NCBI GenBank assembly: GCA_024138015.1
Contig: JAMXBB010000002.1
Coordinates: 47,434,746-47,498,745 of the forward strand
Length of the DNA stretch: 64,000 nt
From: Lumnitzera littorea
Lineage: Eukaryota > Streptophyta > Magnoliopsida > Myrtales > Combretaceae
Reading direction: 5' to 3'
Shown here: in pieces, positions 34,660-47,235 of the stretch
How positions within the stretch are numbered: position 1 is the stretch's first letter
Layout: every line of letters starts with the position of its first letter
Made by a program: the position numbers and the translations under genes
The notes under the pieces: model-generated
Databases searched by the model: none
What the model saw: only the letters and a program-made list of their open reading frames with translations
What the model was told of the DNA's origin: nothing

Positions 34660-35960
34660 AGTCTTTAGAAAGTTCTTGAGATAGGCAATATTGTCTCATT
34701 ACAAATTAGCAAAATATCATTGCTAAATAAACTATAGATATCAACCGGAATGGATTCCTGAAAAACCAAGTCTTCTCTTCTAGCCAAGTTATCAGCCAAC
34801 ATTTTTCAACCCTAAGAATTCTACAAAACAAGAAATTGTTAAAATCATTTGATGGCTCTTTGCATTTTGCTAGAACATATGGCATTCAGTCAGGTCATGT
34901 TAGTCCTTTTGAATCCATTATATTGCCTGAGCAGAGTCAGTTCTACAACAATGTTATCAAGATGTTTTTCCTTAGCTAACTCTAGACTGTGGGCAATTAA
35001 CCAAAATTTAACCCCTAAAGGTGAAGTTCCAATGATTCTCTTACTAAATCCTCCCATGGCAGAACCTTTATTATTCCTAAATATACTCCCAATGCCAATT
35101 GCTCTCCCATTATTGATCCTCGTTCTTATACACGCTATGAAAATATGTTTGATAATTCCTCTTCTCTCCCACACGGAATACCAATTTTGTCTGCTGTTTG
35201 TTCAAGATTCTCCATATAAAGTTTTCAATTTCGGTAGGATAGGTAGCTCCCAGATCCGTTTGTAATTAGTTTTCTCTCCTCCCTCTTCATCCCCTCTGCA
35301 TAGTAATCCGTGAGCTATTTGACTATTGACTTGTCCGTCTGGATAAAAAGGCCAGATTTTCTCCTTCTCATCGTTCTCATTTATCCAAATGTTTCTCAAT
35401 TGCTTTGCAATAGTGTCATCAATTGGCCACGCTAGAACATCTTCCTTTTTATTTTCACACTCCACCCTAAGCATCTGCAATAGAGACTCTTTCCGTTTCT
35501 CTTGGTAAAGGTCCATAAAGCCAATCATGAAGTTTCCCACATGAAGACTAATATCTAAAAAAAATATAGTATCCTTCGCATTATATGACTTTTCCACCAT
35601 CTTCCTATCCACCAAAACTAGCATTGAATTTATTTTTTTCTGAAAAAATTAGATTCGGTTTTCCTCCTTTCCAATCTTTCTTTTAGCTTATGTTTACTTT
35701 CTACTCGCTCGACCGAAAGAACATTCCTCTTCTTAATATTCTAGGCTAATTTTGCAAAATCGTAACTATTTCTTCTCTTTAAGTCTAAGAGGCCTTGTTC
35801 TCCATCCTCCTTTAGATTCTTGACCTTATCCAACGAGATCCAATGAATTTTTATCTTTTCTTTTGAATCTCCTCGGACAAAATCTCTATTGTTTATCTCA
35901 ACTTGATTCAGTAATTTATGAAGTATTCTGACCATTTGGGAATAGTAATTTGTAATGTTC
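34660..35960 (-). pseudogene. L1-type LINE remnant: RT thumb, RT zinc-binding and RNase H domains
   Basis: Minus strand, N- to C-terminal. About 35960-35745: RT C-terminal part (ILHKLLNQVEIN, RDFVRGDSKEKIKIHWISL, LDLKRRNSYDFAK). 35624-35202: region like the zinc-binding domain of non-LTR RTs, ending YKRIWELPILPKLKT. 35174-34890: RNase H-like domain (GIGSIFRNNKGSAMGGFSK, HSLELAKEKHLDNIVVE). About 34800-34720: the RNase H tail (CLADNLARRED). Segments are in different frames with gaps, so the 5' part and the endonuclease are lost. Typical 5'-truncated plant LINE. Confidence 0.8.
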
Positions 35961-36017
35961 TCCAAAGATAATAACAACAATTTCCACCAAAAAAAAAAAA
36001 GATAATAACAAAAATAC

Positions 36018-36440
36018 ATCAACTTTGAATAAGTGAAAGAAAGTAATCTAGCAAGCAGTGATTTATTTGTCTTGATAGGAGATTTTCGCTTGAGATGATT
36101 CAATCTGAATCCAACCTACTTTGGGACGCGAGCCAAAACAAATTGCCACAATCCGACCTTTCATAACCAAGATCAGTCACAATAGCAGCTGGGTTAGATG
36201 CACATTAAAAATATAATAACAACAACATATCAACTTTGAATAAGTAAAAGAAAGTAATTTAGAAAACTGTGATTAAATTGTCTTGATAGTATATTTTTGC
36301 TTAAGGTGATTCAATATGAGTCTAACCTACATTGGGACACAAGTCAAACCAAATCGTCCTAATCCGACCTTTTACAGCCAAGATCGGTCATAATAGCAAT
36401 TAGTCAGATCTGGGACCATATGACTTGTCTAAGAGAGCTT
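36018..36440. repeat. 221-bp tandem duplication
   Basis: ATCAACTTTGAATAAGT starts at 36018 and again at 36239. About 180 bp after each are alignable, including GTCTTGATAG, CAACCTAC.TTGGGAC and AATCCGACCTTT. The two copies differ by many substitutions, so the duplication is old. It starts right after a poly-A stretch (35987-36000). Confidence 0.8.
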
Positions 36441-36925
36441 AGAACAAACTCGCTATAGAGCTCCAATGCTCGGACTCTCGAGCCTATATCAAGTAGGCTT
36501 ACCCCACGAGTTCAAATATTCAAATGACAAAGCAAGGGCGTGAACAGTTAGGTAGTTACTACAAACAATAACCATTCAACTACCTTTAAGCCTCACACAT
36601 TAAACACTTGCTCAAATTAGGAGAGCTCCATGTGTCTTGCACTGTTGAACTGCAATCAAACACTACTCAATTACAGTTGCCCCTACACCCTATAAATAGA
36701 GGTCAAGCTAGAACATGAAAGCTCTCTACACCCTTTTGCTACTTATACTTTCTTTACTTCGCATTACTTAAATTTAACTTAGGCATTGGAATGTCAATGC
36801 TATCACCACCCCACAACACCAACCCACCCCCCCCCTCGTCTCTCCCCAACACGATCTAGTTTTGTAGGCCATTTCCATTACCAAGTTTCACCAACAATAT
36901 TTTGGTGCTGTCTATCGGAAATGAA
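36441..36925 (+). mobile_element. 3' part of an LTR with TATA box and primer-binding site, plus orientation
   Basis: CCTATAAATAGAGG (36690-36703) looks like an LTR promoter. About 200 bp further the sequence reads CACCAACAATATTTTGGTGC, then TGTCTATCGGAAATGAACC. This matches, with C-to-T changes, the TTTGGCGCCGTCTGTGGGAA-type site that follows many plant Ty3/gypsy 5' LTRs. A C-rich run lies at 36820-36850. The LTR left end is not clear and may include the 221-bp duplication. No second copy is present in the window. Confidence 0.55.
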
Positions 36926-36989
36926 CCCATGACAACATAGTTAAAAATATATTGCAATAAAGAGTAATGAAGCAGATAAACGAGTTCAA

Positions 36990-38760
36990 TAATATATTTA
37001 CAATGCTAAAGAGATTGGCATACTAATCTAAAATAAAGTTCCCATAGTCTTTCAAAAAGAAAAAGACATAAGAGGTTGCTTTAAGCGGTAGAAGGGCCAA
37101 AAATATTGGCTTGATTTTCGACAGGATTAGCTAGGGGGATACCTTCGATAATGAGAGCTTCTTGATTTTCCTCTCGATCCCACTATTTAGTCTTCATGAT
37201 CTTCTTGAAAACTTCATCTTCAGTAGGCCTAACTCGAAAACTTTGCTGCTTTACCTCTAATGTCCGAGCTTTCTGCTAGTCCAAGATCTCCTTCAATTGT
37301 TTAATTTCTTCATTCAACTGGAATTCTTTCTTGCTCAAGGTAGTGCATGATTTTGAAAGAGATCAATCCTTTTCTTCTTCCCAAGAAGTTGATCCTTGAG
37401 GACATTTACTTCATTGCCGAGCTCTCCATTCTGACACCTCATGTTAAGAAGCATGTCAATTCCTTGCAGGCATTCGTCTCAATAGCAAGAAGGTTTCTTA
37501 AAGCCTCAGCTTCAACTTTAGCCCTCTCCTTAGCATGATATGCAATAATCATTTTTTCCTCGAATTGCCTCCGAGCACATTCGTATTTCTACAAGAAAGC
37601 ACGGAGGTCAAGACTTGGATATAAACTAATTGGCATTTGGAGGAAAGTTACAGTCACCTTTTCAGCCTCTTCCTCCATGTATTACCAAACATCCAAAAGA
37701 CGAGAACTTGATTGCAAAAAGAAATGAATCAATTAGGAAAAGATGGGTCGAACACCTACAACAACAGATTGCTTGCAACAGAAAGCTTTGTCATAATTAA
37801 TTCTTTGATGTTAGACGCTCGCTTGATGTCTCTTCTTAAAACTGGTTGGTCGTGAGGCATGATGATACCCTTCAGCAAGCTTTAAGTAGTTTTTCCATTC
37901 CAAAGAGCAGTGTCGTTACCAACAACACTCTAAATAGGGCGGAATTCAAAATTTTCTTCTTCAAGATTATTTTCAGCAGCAATTCCAGGAGGTACCAACC
38001 TTGCTCCAACTTCATTTGATCACGGAGGTCAAGTCGACGTTTTGAATGGGGGCAATGCTAGAATAGCCATACCCACAGGCACGTTTAGTTGTACCTCCCT
38101 CTTCCCCTTTCCCTCTCTTCTGACCTCTAGGTGAAGTTTGTTGGACAAGTCAGAGTGGTTGTCTAGAGCCCTCTCCGATAGCCACTAGTTAGCTTTCTTT
38201 GGAGGAGCCTTCTTTCAACAGCTCTCTTCTCCAATTTCTTCTTCTTGGCCTTGGCTTGGGCCAAGAACTTATTTGGGTTGATGTTCTCCAACTGCATATC
38301 TACAAAAACGCACAAGTGAGAAAAGAGGTTAAATAAGGAACTTACAATAAATCCGTATCGAGCACGGGTTGAAAGGAGCAACTTCCCTAATGAAATCAGA
38401 TAGATGGTTTCCCTTTTGCAAGCCCAACTCAACACAACGTATAGTACGAGTAGTACCTTTAGCTTTCTCATTATCAAAGAAGATCGGATCACCATTACGA
38501 CATTGACGAACGACGTCCCCAGAATCCCAGTAAAACTACCTACCCTCATGTTTCTCCTCGATCGTCTCAATGGCCTTCGCATCATTCAGTTAAAGGGTAA
38601 GGTGGGAAGTTTGGTGGGTTTAGTTTACTATTTAAAAAAATCTAGGGGCACCGCAGATTTAATCAACACAAATTTATCTCTCCAGTCATGAATAGATGAC
38701 TCTAATCCATCTAGATTTTTCCTCTTGTACCTAGCAGCAGCATAGAACCAAACCATCCAT
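36990..38760 (-). pseudogene. Decayed gag-like/coiled-coil ORF, antisense to the adjacent LTR
   Basis: A minus-strand frame, broken by several TAG/TGA codons, can be followed from about 38600 to 37080. It includes WDSGDVVRQCRNGDPIFFDN, a basic stretch, and a C-terminal heptad-rich segment (LSKKEFQLNEEIKQLKEI) followed by FRVRPTEDEVFKKIMK. It looks like the coiled-coil gag-like protein of some plant Ty3/gypsy elements, but I cannot name the family. Its direction is opposite to that of the LTR and PBS just to its left. The listed ORFs in other frames here (38163-38585, 38404-38691) are shadows. Confidence 0.4.
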
Positions 38761-38768
38761 AGTCGATA

Positions 38769-39725
38769 TGTCATGTCAAAAACAAAAAAGGGCTACAATA
38801 TCATGGGGGTGGGTTGAAACCAAATATGGCTCAAAACAAATATGAGGAAGTGATCGAAAGTCAAGCAAACCACAAACTATTCAACAAATATGGTGCATTA
38901 ATGGACACTCGTGGAATAATTAGCCAAATTGATGTGATGCACAACTTGATTTAGGCCGAGTCACTCACTACCAAACCTTACTTAAGGATATAAATAAGAG
39001 TAGGTCAATAAGATGAGCTTGTAGCTTAAGGCAAGTACAAGTTACAAAGTAGAGAGAAATGTTGATGATTATGTCTTTTATGATGAGGCTACAAATTATA
39101 AGGGCATTTATAATTGATTTTTCTAAGGTAAATGCACAAGTTAAGACAATTATGTAAATGGGACATTTAACCAAAAGAGAAAAGTATTATGAATAATGTA
39201 CATAAAAGGCTAAATCCATAATATAAAAAAAGGAATATTCAAGTCATATCCGTACCATACATATATCAAAGGATAGGTGTCTTCCTTTGACTGGGTGGGG
39301 TTCTATTGGGTAGAGTAAGTATAGTAGAATCTGATTGTAGTTGGACAGTGGCTTCTATAGAGCTCGGTACTAGTTGATTAGCTGTTATCTCCCAAGGGTA
39401 GTCACTTCAAATAGTTTAGTAGTCCAAAATAGGTTAACAATTCGTCAAGCAACTCGGTCTTGGTAGGAATGGCTTAGAATTAGGAATATTGAGCTTTAGT
39501 AGAGTCTACCAAGCTATTTGGTATGGCAATCGCTAGACACTCTATTGGTTCATCGACCTCCAGCATAGTGTAATACTTGGAATATGTGAGGAAGAGGGGA
39601 AACTCTAGATAGAACAAGAGGTTAGACTCCTCAATGTTAGAATGGAGGGTGAGAATCCTTCGAGCTATACTTTTTAGCCTCTAAGCTCAAGCTTACGTCA
39701 ATGATTTGATTATGTGATTCATATT
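38769..39725 (-). repeat. Family-B LTR, copy 2 (3' LTR of pol region A)
   Basis: Shares with the solo LTR at 25865 the landmarks CTTACTTAAGG (38977), a minus-strand TATAAATG box near 39108-39115 and an end like GTGATTCATATTA. Pol C-terminal coding sequence begins directly to its right, as expected for a 3' LTR on the minus strand. Ends placed by comparison; accuracy about 10 bp. Confidence 0.7.
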
Positions 39726-42530
39726 ATTCCCTCTAGGTAAGTTGCAATTTAAGATCAAATCCGAATAGTATCCTTGCTGATAAATATTCTTTGAGTCGAT
39801 ATGGGCTTAGGTTAACAATGTTGAACACATTAGACACTCCATAAGTTTTCTAGCAAATCTATTTGGTATGCGCAATGATCAGCATTAGGTAAGTGTACTT
39901 AGTCAAGTCATAGTATAGATTAAAACAGATATAGTCTGAGTGTTGATTCCATAGGGAACCATATGTATAAGAATCTAATTATTAGCAAATAACCACGAAT
40001 TTCCAATTACCTAACTTAACACTATGGAGATAATTGGGATTAAATAGGCTGATTAAATAAAGAATAATAACAAAACAAGAACAATAAAATAAACTGAATT
40101 AAATTAAATAAAACTAACTAATCAAACATGAATCAATTAAGAAAAATAAACATGATCTTTAGTAAGTTGTTATTATTTACTCTCTAGTTCCTTGTAAACC
40201 ATTCAATCTCAAATATTCCTTGGACCATGGAGGTGTCTAATCCTATTCCCATGGAATTTGGATTATGAATTGGCTAAACTCGCATCTCTAGCCTCTTCCT
40301 AATCTGGAGATCCTCTTTTGTCTGAATCACTTCTAAATAGCGTGTCACGAGATCGCATTAAGAATTTGGATCCTACTATTAGATTGCCCTAATTTGGAGA
40401 TATTCAATAGCCAATTCCTTAGCATACTCGATTCCTTATAATTACACTTATCCCTTCAATTGCAAGATTCACGTCTCTACAGCAAACTCATACATCAATT
40501 AGCAACCTAAGTAAATACTAATTAATGACAAGAAACTCGGTGTAATTAGATCACCAATAGAAAGAATAAAAGCTTATTGCAAGAAGAACTAGATTTCAAT
40601 AATAATTTACTAAGAAATTCAAAAGAAGAGCATGATTGAATAGAAAAGAGAAAGTATATTAAGAGACCCCCAATACATTTTTAAGCTACAACTCTATCGA
40701 AATGGGCTCTCTCCCCGAAAAACTAAGCCTACGAGTTTATTTATAGAAAGCAGGACTAGGTTTACAAAGAGAACTTGACAAAAATAGAAGATTCACTACA
40801 AAAATAGAAGATTTATTCATCATAGGAGTTCAAGCCTTAGGTAAATGGCTATGGAGTATGGGCGTATTCTTACTCCTTGATCGAAAACTCCGAATTGGAT
40901 GAAATTGCTCGATGTAAGGAATATGTATGGGGACCACGGCGTGGTCCTTGACTGTAGTCCTTAACTACAGTCCCTACTAGGATTCATTCTTTGCTCAGTT
41001 CTTTGTCCATTTTAATTCATGATCAATGCTTTTACTTTTAAAAACCTTCTAAACTCCATGAAATGCTCCAAAAGTCCCCAAAAATAACATTTAAACAGAT
41101 TAAGCTCAAAATAACATAAAATTAACTTGATTAAGGTCTAGAATAGCACTAAATAACCATTGGAAAATGTATGCCAAATTTGCGTTATCATGTTATCATT
41201 GATTTTTTGGAGAATCTTGAATGGTCCTACTTAGGCAAATGGTTTGTTCTTTCATTTGTTTAAGAATCTATCTTTACTTAGGTGCAACCAAACTAGTTCG
41301 CTAGACAGAAAATGCCTCCTTCTCCTTCCTTGTCCTCTCTATGTGAGCTTCTATGCAACTCAATCTAACCTCTTAGTCACCTTTGGATAGATTTTATGTA
41401 GGGCTTAAGCTCGATCCCTAGCTTCAAGGTTTTCTTGATTGAGTCTAGGTATAGGTATGTGATCAAGAGGTAGTTCAGGCTTGAAACCATAAACAACTTT
41501 GAATGGTGTTTTTCTTGTAACACTTAGACAAATCAATTGTAGCAGAATTCAACTACAGGCAAATATATATCCCAGTCCACTAAGTTTCTCCCCATAGTAG
41601 CTCGAAGCAAGGATCCCAATGTACGGTTAACGACCTCTATTTAATCGTTCTTCTGTAGGTGGCATGATGTATTAAAGAATAACTTGATTCCTAACCAATG
41701 TTAGAGAGTCTTCCAAAAGTAGCTTAGAAACTTTGGTCTCTGTTGAATACTATACTCCTCAAAACACCATGCAATCAAATGATCTCATACAAAAAGAGAA
41801 AAGAAATAACCTAAGCATTGTTAGTCTTTGTGCAAGGTACAAAATGTGCCATCTTATTAAATCTATCCATGACAACCATGATAGAATCTTTACCTCGGAC
41901 CATCCTGGGTAAGCTAAGAACAAAGTCCATGCTCAATTCAAAGCAAGGCCAGATCAGGACAAATAGAGGCATATCTCTTCCTGCTTAACTCACTCTTTGC
42001 TCTTCTACAAGTTGCACACCTCTTCAACAACGATGAATGTCTCTTCACATTTTAAGCCAAAAGAATCGAGTATTCAATAACTTAAATGTCCTCTTCTTTC
42101 TAGAGTGTCCAAAAATTCCCCTACTATAGGCTTCATTCACTAATACCTCTCTCATAGTATAAGTCAATACATAAAGTTTACCACCTCAAAACAAGTAACC
42201 ATCTTCAACAAAATAGTCATCTATGACTTGTCCTTCCATGTACTAGGTGCAGTTGAACAAAAGTGGGAATCTTAGGGTAATGCTCTTTGATACTTACAAA
42301 CCCCAATAGTCTTGTTTATAGGTCAAACTCAAGTGTATGCCTCCTTAATAGAGCATCAACTATCACATTTACCTTGCTACACTTGAATTTGATTACAAAG
42401 GAAAATCCTTCCAAAAATTCCATCCACTTTACTTGTCATTTTGAAAATTTTGATTAGCTTCTCAAATACCTCAAAGACTCAAGGTCGATATAGTTAACAA
42501 ACTCTTTAGGTAAAAGGTAGTACAAGGAAG
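39726..42530 (-). pseudogene. Chromovirus-like pol region A: RNase H, integrase and C-terminus (interrupted)
   Basis: Minus strand, upstream to downstream. 42525-42300: RNase H tail (YYLLPKEFVNYIDLESL, then WMEFLEGFSFVIKFK). About 42050-41500: integrase with PKFLSYFWKTL, EVVNRTLGSLLRATMGRN and WDIYLPVVEF. 41270-41195: linker GPFKILQKIND, where an insertion cuts the frame. It resumes at 39880 with HCAYQIDLLENL. RT, protease and gag are not present beside it; a hAT element begins at about 42530. Many stops, so non-functional. Confidence 0.8.
39881..41192. mobile_element. 1.3-kb non-coding insertion in pol region A
   Basis: It separates two halves of one pol frame (KIND on the right, HCAYQIDL on the left). 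Flanking words TGATC (39876-39880) and TTATC (41193-41197) could be a 5-bp duplication with one mismatch. Non-coding, AT-rich, probably a solo LTR or non-autonomous LTR element. Contains a short perfect hairpin GGACCACG/CGTGGTCC at about 40932-40948. Confidence 0.5.
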
Positions 42531-45500
42531 CAACTGGGATGGGTTTTCTAAAACTCAAACCCACCCTACCTTCTTAAAGGGGCTCCTAAAACCATGAAAA
42601 AAATAATAATAGGGTTTTTTTTATCATAAATCTATGACCAGTCCTAATATGGAATTATGACGCCCGAAACTAGTCCCGCCGCAACCCATTTACGTATTGG
42701 TTATTATCTTTTTTTTTCTCTCCCCTCCTATAAATAAGAATAATATATTGCATTATTATTAAATTAAATATAACAAACAATATAATTGTCAATTTGATTA
42801 TCATTTGATAGTGCTAAGGATGGGCATTTGTACTCTTAGCTAGTAGCATTATAATGAATGGTGTAAAAGAAAAACAAAAGAAAAGAAAAAAAGAATCTTA
42901 ATCCTATAACCCTTTTGTTAATGAGTGTAAAGCTAAAAACTAAATCTTAAGCAAAATTAATCGTCACAGATTCTCTAAAAGATGTCATGTTCAAGGGAAA
43001 ATTACAAAACCTATATTGATGAGATAAAATAACAATGGTCCCATAACTTAAGGGATTCCTAGAATATCTAATCAACTAGGAGACAACCATTTGAAACTAC
43101 TCAAAATCTTACGTGGTCACATGATGAAACAAATTCCAAATACCTAATGTAGGTATAGAGTTATGTTTAATAGATAATTATCCAAATAACACCAGAAGCA
43201 CCAATTTTCAAGCATAAGTTAAACTTTGCAACATGATTAGTTTTAAAAAATAAAAATAAAAATAGTCTTACATACAAGATTTCATCACATGCATCATTTG
43301 CATGCCAAAATTAGAAGAATAAATTAAACTTTAAAGCATGGTCAGTCATCTTGCATGTCAAACTATGAACTCAGACTTCTTCTCACCATCTCTCCCTCTA
43401 ATAGACCTACGCAAGCACATATTCAATCAATACAAAAAGACAACTATTAACAATATAAAAACAGAACTTCCCAATTTACAACGTATCATTCCATCACTAA
43501 TCTCTTCCTAACATATACATCAATGAAAGCCAATCAAATAATTGAATTCCTAAGATTATAATTATGAAAACAACAAGTTTCTTAAAGAAAATAAACAAAA
43601 TTATATTGCCTATTAAATTCATATCTCATCCTCTTCTTCAACTGTCTTTGTACCTACAAAGAGGACAAAATAAAATTATATTGAATACATTAGAAAATAT
43701 ACAGTAAAAGCTTTCTTTATGAATTAAAAAAGTCAAATATTACCCCTTTCTCCATTTAATAACCATCTTTGACTACTTCAATAATTTTTGGAGTGAGTCG
43801 ACTTCTATGTGAGCTATTGACTCATTTATGAGTACTGAATATAAATTCAAAAGCAACTATGGATACTAGAATGATTAATACATCCCTAACGATTGCTTGC
43901 AATGTAGGATATTTAATTCCATCTAATTTCCACCAATTAAAGATATCAAAATCGTCACTCTAAGGCAACATTAGCTCTTTAAATAATGCTCTAACTTTGA
44001 ATTACCACCTAGTTATCAGTATCAACGATGCTCAATTATTACAACAACTTTGACTTTCTCATAGAATCATTAGAAGCACCATGGCTACTATCTAAAGGAA
44101 CTGAACTAAAACTACTGCCCATGCTCTTATGGTGACAAGATTTAGCCTTAGATTGATATTCTTAAAGAAATTCATAGCAAGTCTATATCACATTTTCTAT
44201 CTCTACAACTGCATTTGCTCTATAAACATTAACAAACACAAAACATACAGCCTTCATCTCAAACCTCGAACCCAAAAAAGTACACATAACCATAATAACA
44301 TGAACATCACCCTAATATTTCTTAAACATTTCAAGCATTTTGAAGTCATTGTACAAATATTAACATCCAATGAATCATTCCATTGAATTAACGACTCCTT
44401 AATTTCATACACCTTTTCAAAATAGTAGTTTGCAATTGGATATTGGGTCCCAAAAAATAGATTGGTTGCCTCATAAAAAATTGCTAGTTTCTTCCTTAAC
44501 CAACTCTTAGTCATCATCTATTGATAGACTTTGTTAGTTTTCATCCACATGGTAAACCCTAACGAAAACTTCCTTATATTTGAAAGTAGAATTCCATCTT
44601 GTCTTGCAATCTAATGAAAGCTTTCTATCATATGAAATATCCAACTGTTTACATCCCTCTCTTAACTTCTCAACTCATGATGGCATTGCAAACCAAAATG
44701 CAACACTTTTGCAAATCCTCTCTATTGCATTTTCAATTATACTATAACCCTCCATTACAATTAAATATCTTACCTTATAGAATCAACTTGTCTCTTTGTA
44801 GCTTCATCATTATGTTGTGACCATCACATCATTAGTGGAACAATTATCTACAGGGATTGTATATAATTTCTTATCAAGACCTTAAGCCATCAATGAGTCA
44901 CACAAACTATCTGTAAGTACTTCATTTGTGTAAGGAGTCGAAACATATAAAAAGCTACATAGAAAATGTAAATAAACTTAAAAGATATGCAATATTTCAA
45001 TTGATAAAATTGAAAGAAACAAAGAATGTAATACATAAGTTTACTTCAATAGTTGGCTTTGAAGCCTTAAACTATTGTTAATAAAGTGAATGGCAATTCT
45101 CATGTATCTTCTTCTTATTAGATGTCAACATGTCTGTTGTTATTGCAACCTGGAATTCAACCTTTTCAAAATTACTCTCAATTTTATCCTTTTGCCCATT
45201 ATAAATACTCATAATTTCTTTTCTAATGGTGGTATGACTCATGTGATTCACAATAGGTTAAATACTATGAATATAGTCTTTGAAATACTCGTACTCTACC
45301 ACAGAAATCAGATACTTGCATACAATGATTGCTTTTTTAAGTTTCTTTCCCGAGCTTCCTTGATTAAATGACCAATTCCTAATGCTCATACCACTCCCAT
45401 CCTTGGTTTCTTTTTTCTCAATTGATAAAAAACATTATCACGTATCTGTTTGTCCCTTTTTTTTTCCTGTAAGCATCATTTTAAGTGATTGTGTAGGTAA

Positions 45501-46200
45501 TTTGTTCCATTATCACTACTAAACTTTAGTTTTTTATTACAATAATTGCAAATTATAACATCCTCCCCATTAATTTTTTTTTAACCATATCATTGCATAC
45601 AACAAAGGTCAATTTATGCTTGTCATGATTATCAATTCGTTTAGAATTACTTCTTACTTGAGAAGTAATGTAGTAGCAATTTTATTTTTTTTTTTTTTAT
45701 GCATCGGATCTAGATATTAGAGTGGAACTTCCTCAACTTCATCTGTATCTAAATTCATCTCCACTTGATCTATGTCCATATTCCCTACATTATATGCAAA
45801 AATTTGTAAAGAATTACATCTTATTACCATTCGGAATTTGGGAATATGACCATGGTACATAATTATAATAAGAATTAATTCATGACAAATCAGCAACATT
45901 ATTGTTCGGACTATATTTTATACAAGTTCAACTTTTTTTATTAGCTATTCATATAACATATTAATACTCTAATGCATTTTCAAACAAAATGCAATCCTTA
46001 CAAAAGTTTAATCGAGCAAAGAAGACAAATGAAGACAACATGGACATATATGAAACATAACCTATAACTGCTAGTAAATGTTCAAACAAAACATAAGTTA
46101 ATGAGAGATGCAATTATATTTAGCTATTTCTCATTTTAGTGAGATGGGCTTAATGCTAGAGATCATCATAGGATAACTATACTAAACATGAAAAAAAAAA
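42530..46200 (-). mobile_element. hAT-superfamily DNA transposon remnant, limits uncertain
   Basis: Inserted in or just beside pol region A: pol coding stops at about 42525 and hAT-like subterminal sequence (CTCAAACCCACCCTACC) follows. The transposase pseudogene at 43730-45670 fixes the class. I could not find matching inverted termini or an 8-bp duplication, and pol does not visibly resume on the right, so the right end is arbitrary. Confidence 0.55.
43730..45670 (-). pseudogene. hAT transposase (RICESLEEPER/zf-BED type) pseudogene
   Basis: Minus strand, N- to C-terminal. About 45580-45480 a BED finger (ICNYCNKKLKFSSDNGTNYL, then HNHLK*C), where Ser before the last Cys is replaced by a stop. 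44517-44254: the plant hAT mid-region (LFFGTQYPIANYYFEKVYEI, LIQWNDSLDV). About 43960-43740: the C-terminal dimerisation region (FDIFNWWKLDGIKYPTLQAI, ARDVL-like VRDVL, then HRSRLTPK). Interruptions by stops and frameshifts throughout. The family is often domesticated in plants, but this copy is plainly dead. Confidence 0.82.
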
Positions 46201-46378
46201 AAAAAACCTTTTAAAATAACATGGTAGGAAACGTGAACAAGGCATGCTCATCATAGTGGACATGTTCTCTTTAGGATAAATTAGGCTATCTAAACTCATG
46301 ATGTTTTTGCAAAATTGAGGGCATTTGAAGTGATTCAAAGATGGACAAGGATGGTAACAAGGAAACTAGCATAAACTA

Positions 46379-47235
46379 TGATACACTATAGCCAAGAACT
46401 AACGAGGGTAGCTATATCTAGGTGAGTCCAAACCTATAGAAGGGTCAAAGTTAGAGGCGAAAACAAGGTGCAATAAGTAAAACCATAGACCGCTTCAAAG
46501 GCCATGATGCACTAAGAAACTTCCATGAACTAACCGGACTGGTTGATATGGCATATAACTAGCTTACTTAGGTTACTTGCCACAAGCCTTACTTAAGGGT
46601 TTAGATAAGAATAGGAAAAAGTTGTAGAAAATTAAGTTCATAAAAGGAAAGATAATATTCTATATATTAATGATGATAGATTGTTACGACTTACAATGAT
46701 AAGGGTATCTGTACCTATATTTCTAAGACAACCTATTACAATCAAGGAGTTACTAAAATAAGCATCTTACCATAAAAGGAAAAGTACAAAAAAGAATATG
46801 CATGAAAGATGACACATTGGTAAAATACAAGGAAAGGGAATGTTCGATATTTGTCCTTATAATACTGCTATTAGAGGATACGCATCGTAGCTAGATTGGA
46901 TGCAACTTCGTTGGTTGGAAGTCATGGTATAGACAAGTTAGCAATCATTAGATTGGTTGACACAAAGTCTTCATAGCTTAGAATAGAAAGGGCCAAGCTA
47001 TTAAGTAAGCTTATCGAGTTGTTCAAAGAATAGTCTACAGCTCCTTTAGGTCAGTATTCAATGACCTCAAACACTGTATAAAGTTGATAACAACTCAGTA
47101 TGCACAAAAGGTTGGGTACAAATAAGAGGTTGGACTCCTCAACGATAGGTCAAAGGGAAATGATGCATTGAACCATAGACTTTAGACCTCGGGCTCGATC
47201 TCTAACCAAGGGTCCAGTGGGTTGATTCCTATTCC
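46379..47235 (-). repeat. Family-B LTR, copy 3 (3' LTR of pol region B)
   Basis: Begins TGATACACTATAGCC, alignable with the TGTTACGAACCGTAACC start of the solo LTR. Carries GCCTTACTTAAGG at 46586 and ends GTTGATTCCTAT. Pol C-terminal sequence follows on the right. Flank on the left is AACTA; no matching copy found. Confidence 0.68.

Noticed and set aside
44129..44386. Plus-strand ORFs 44129-44386, 44599-44820 and 45090-45371
   Set aside because: Antisense to the hAT transposase remnant.
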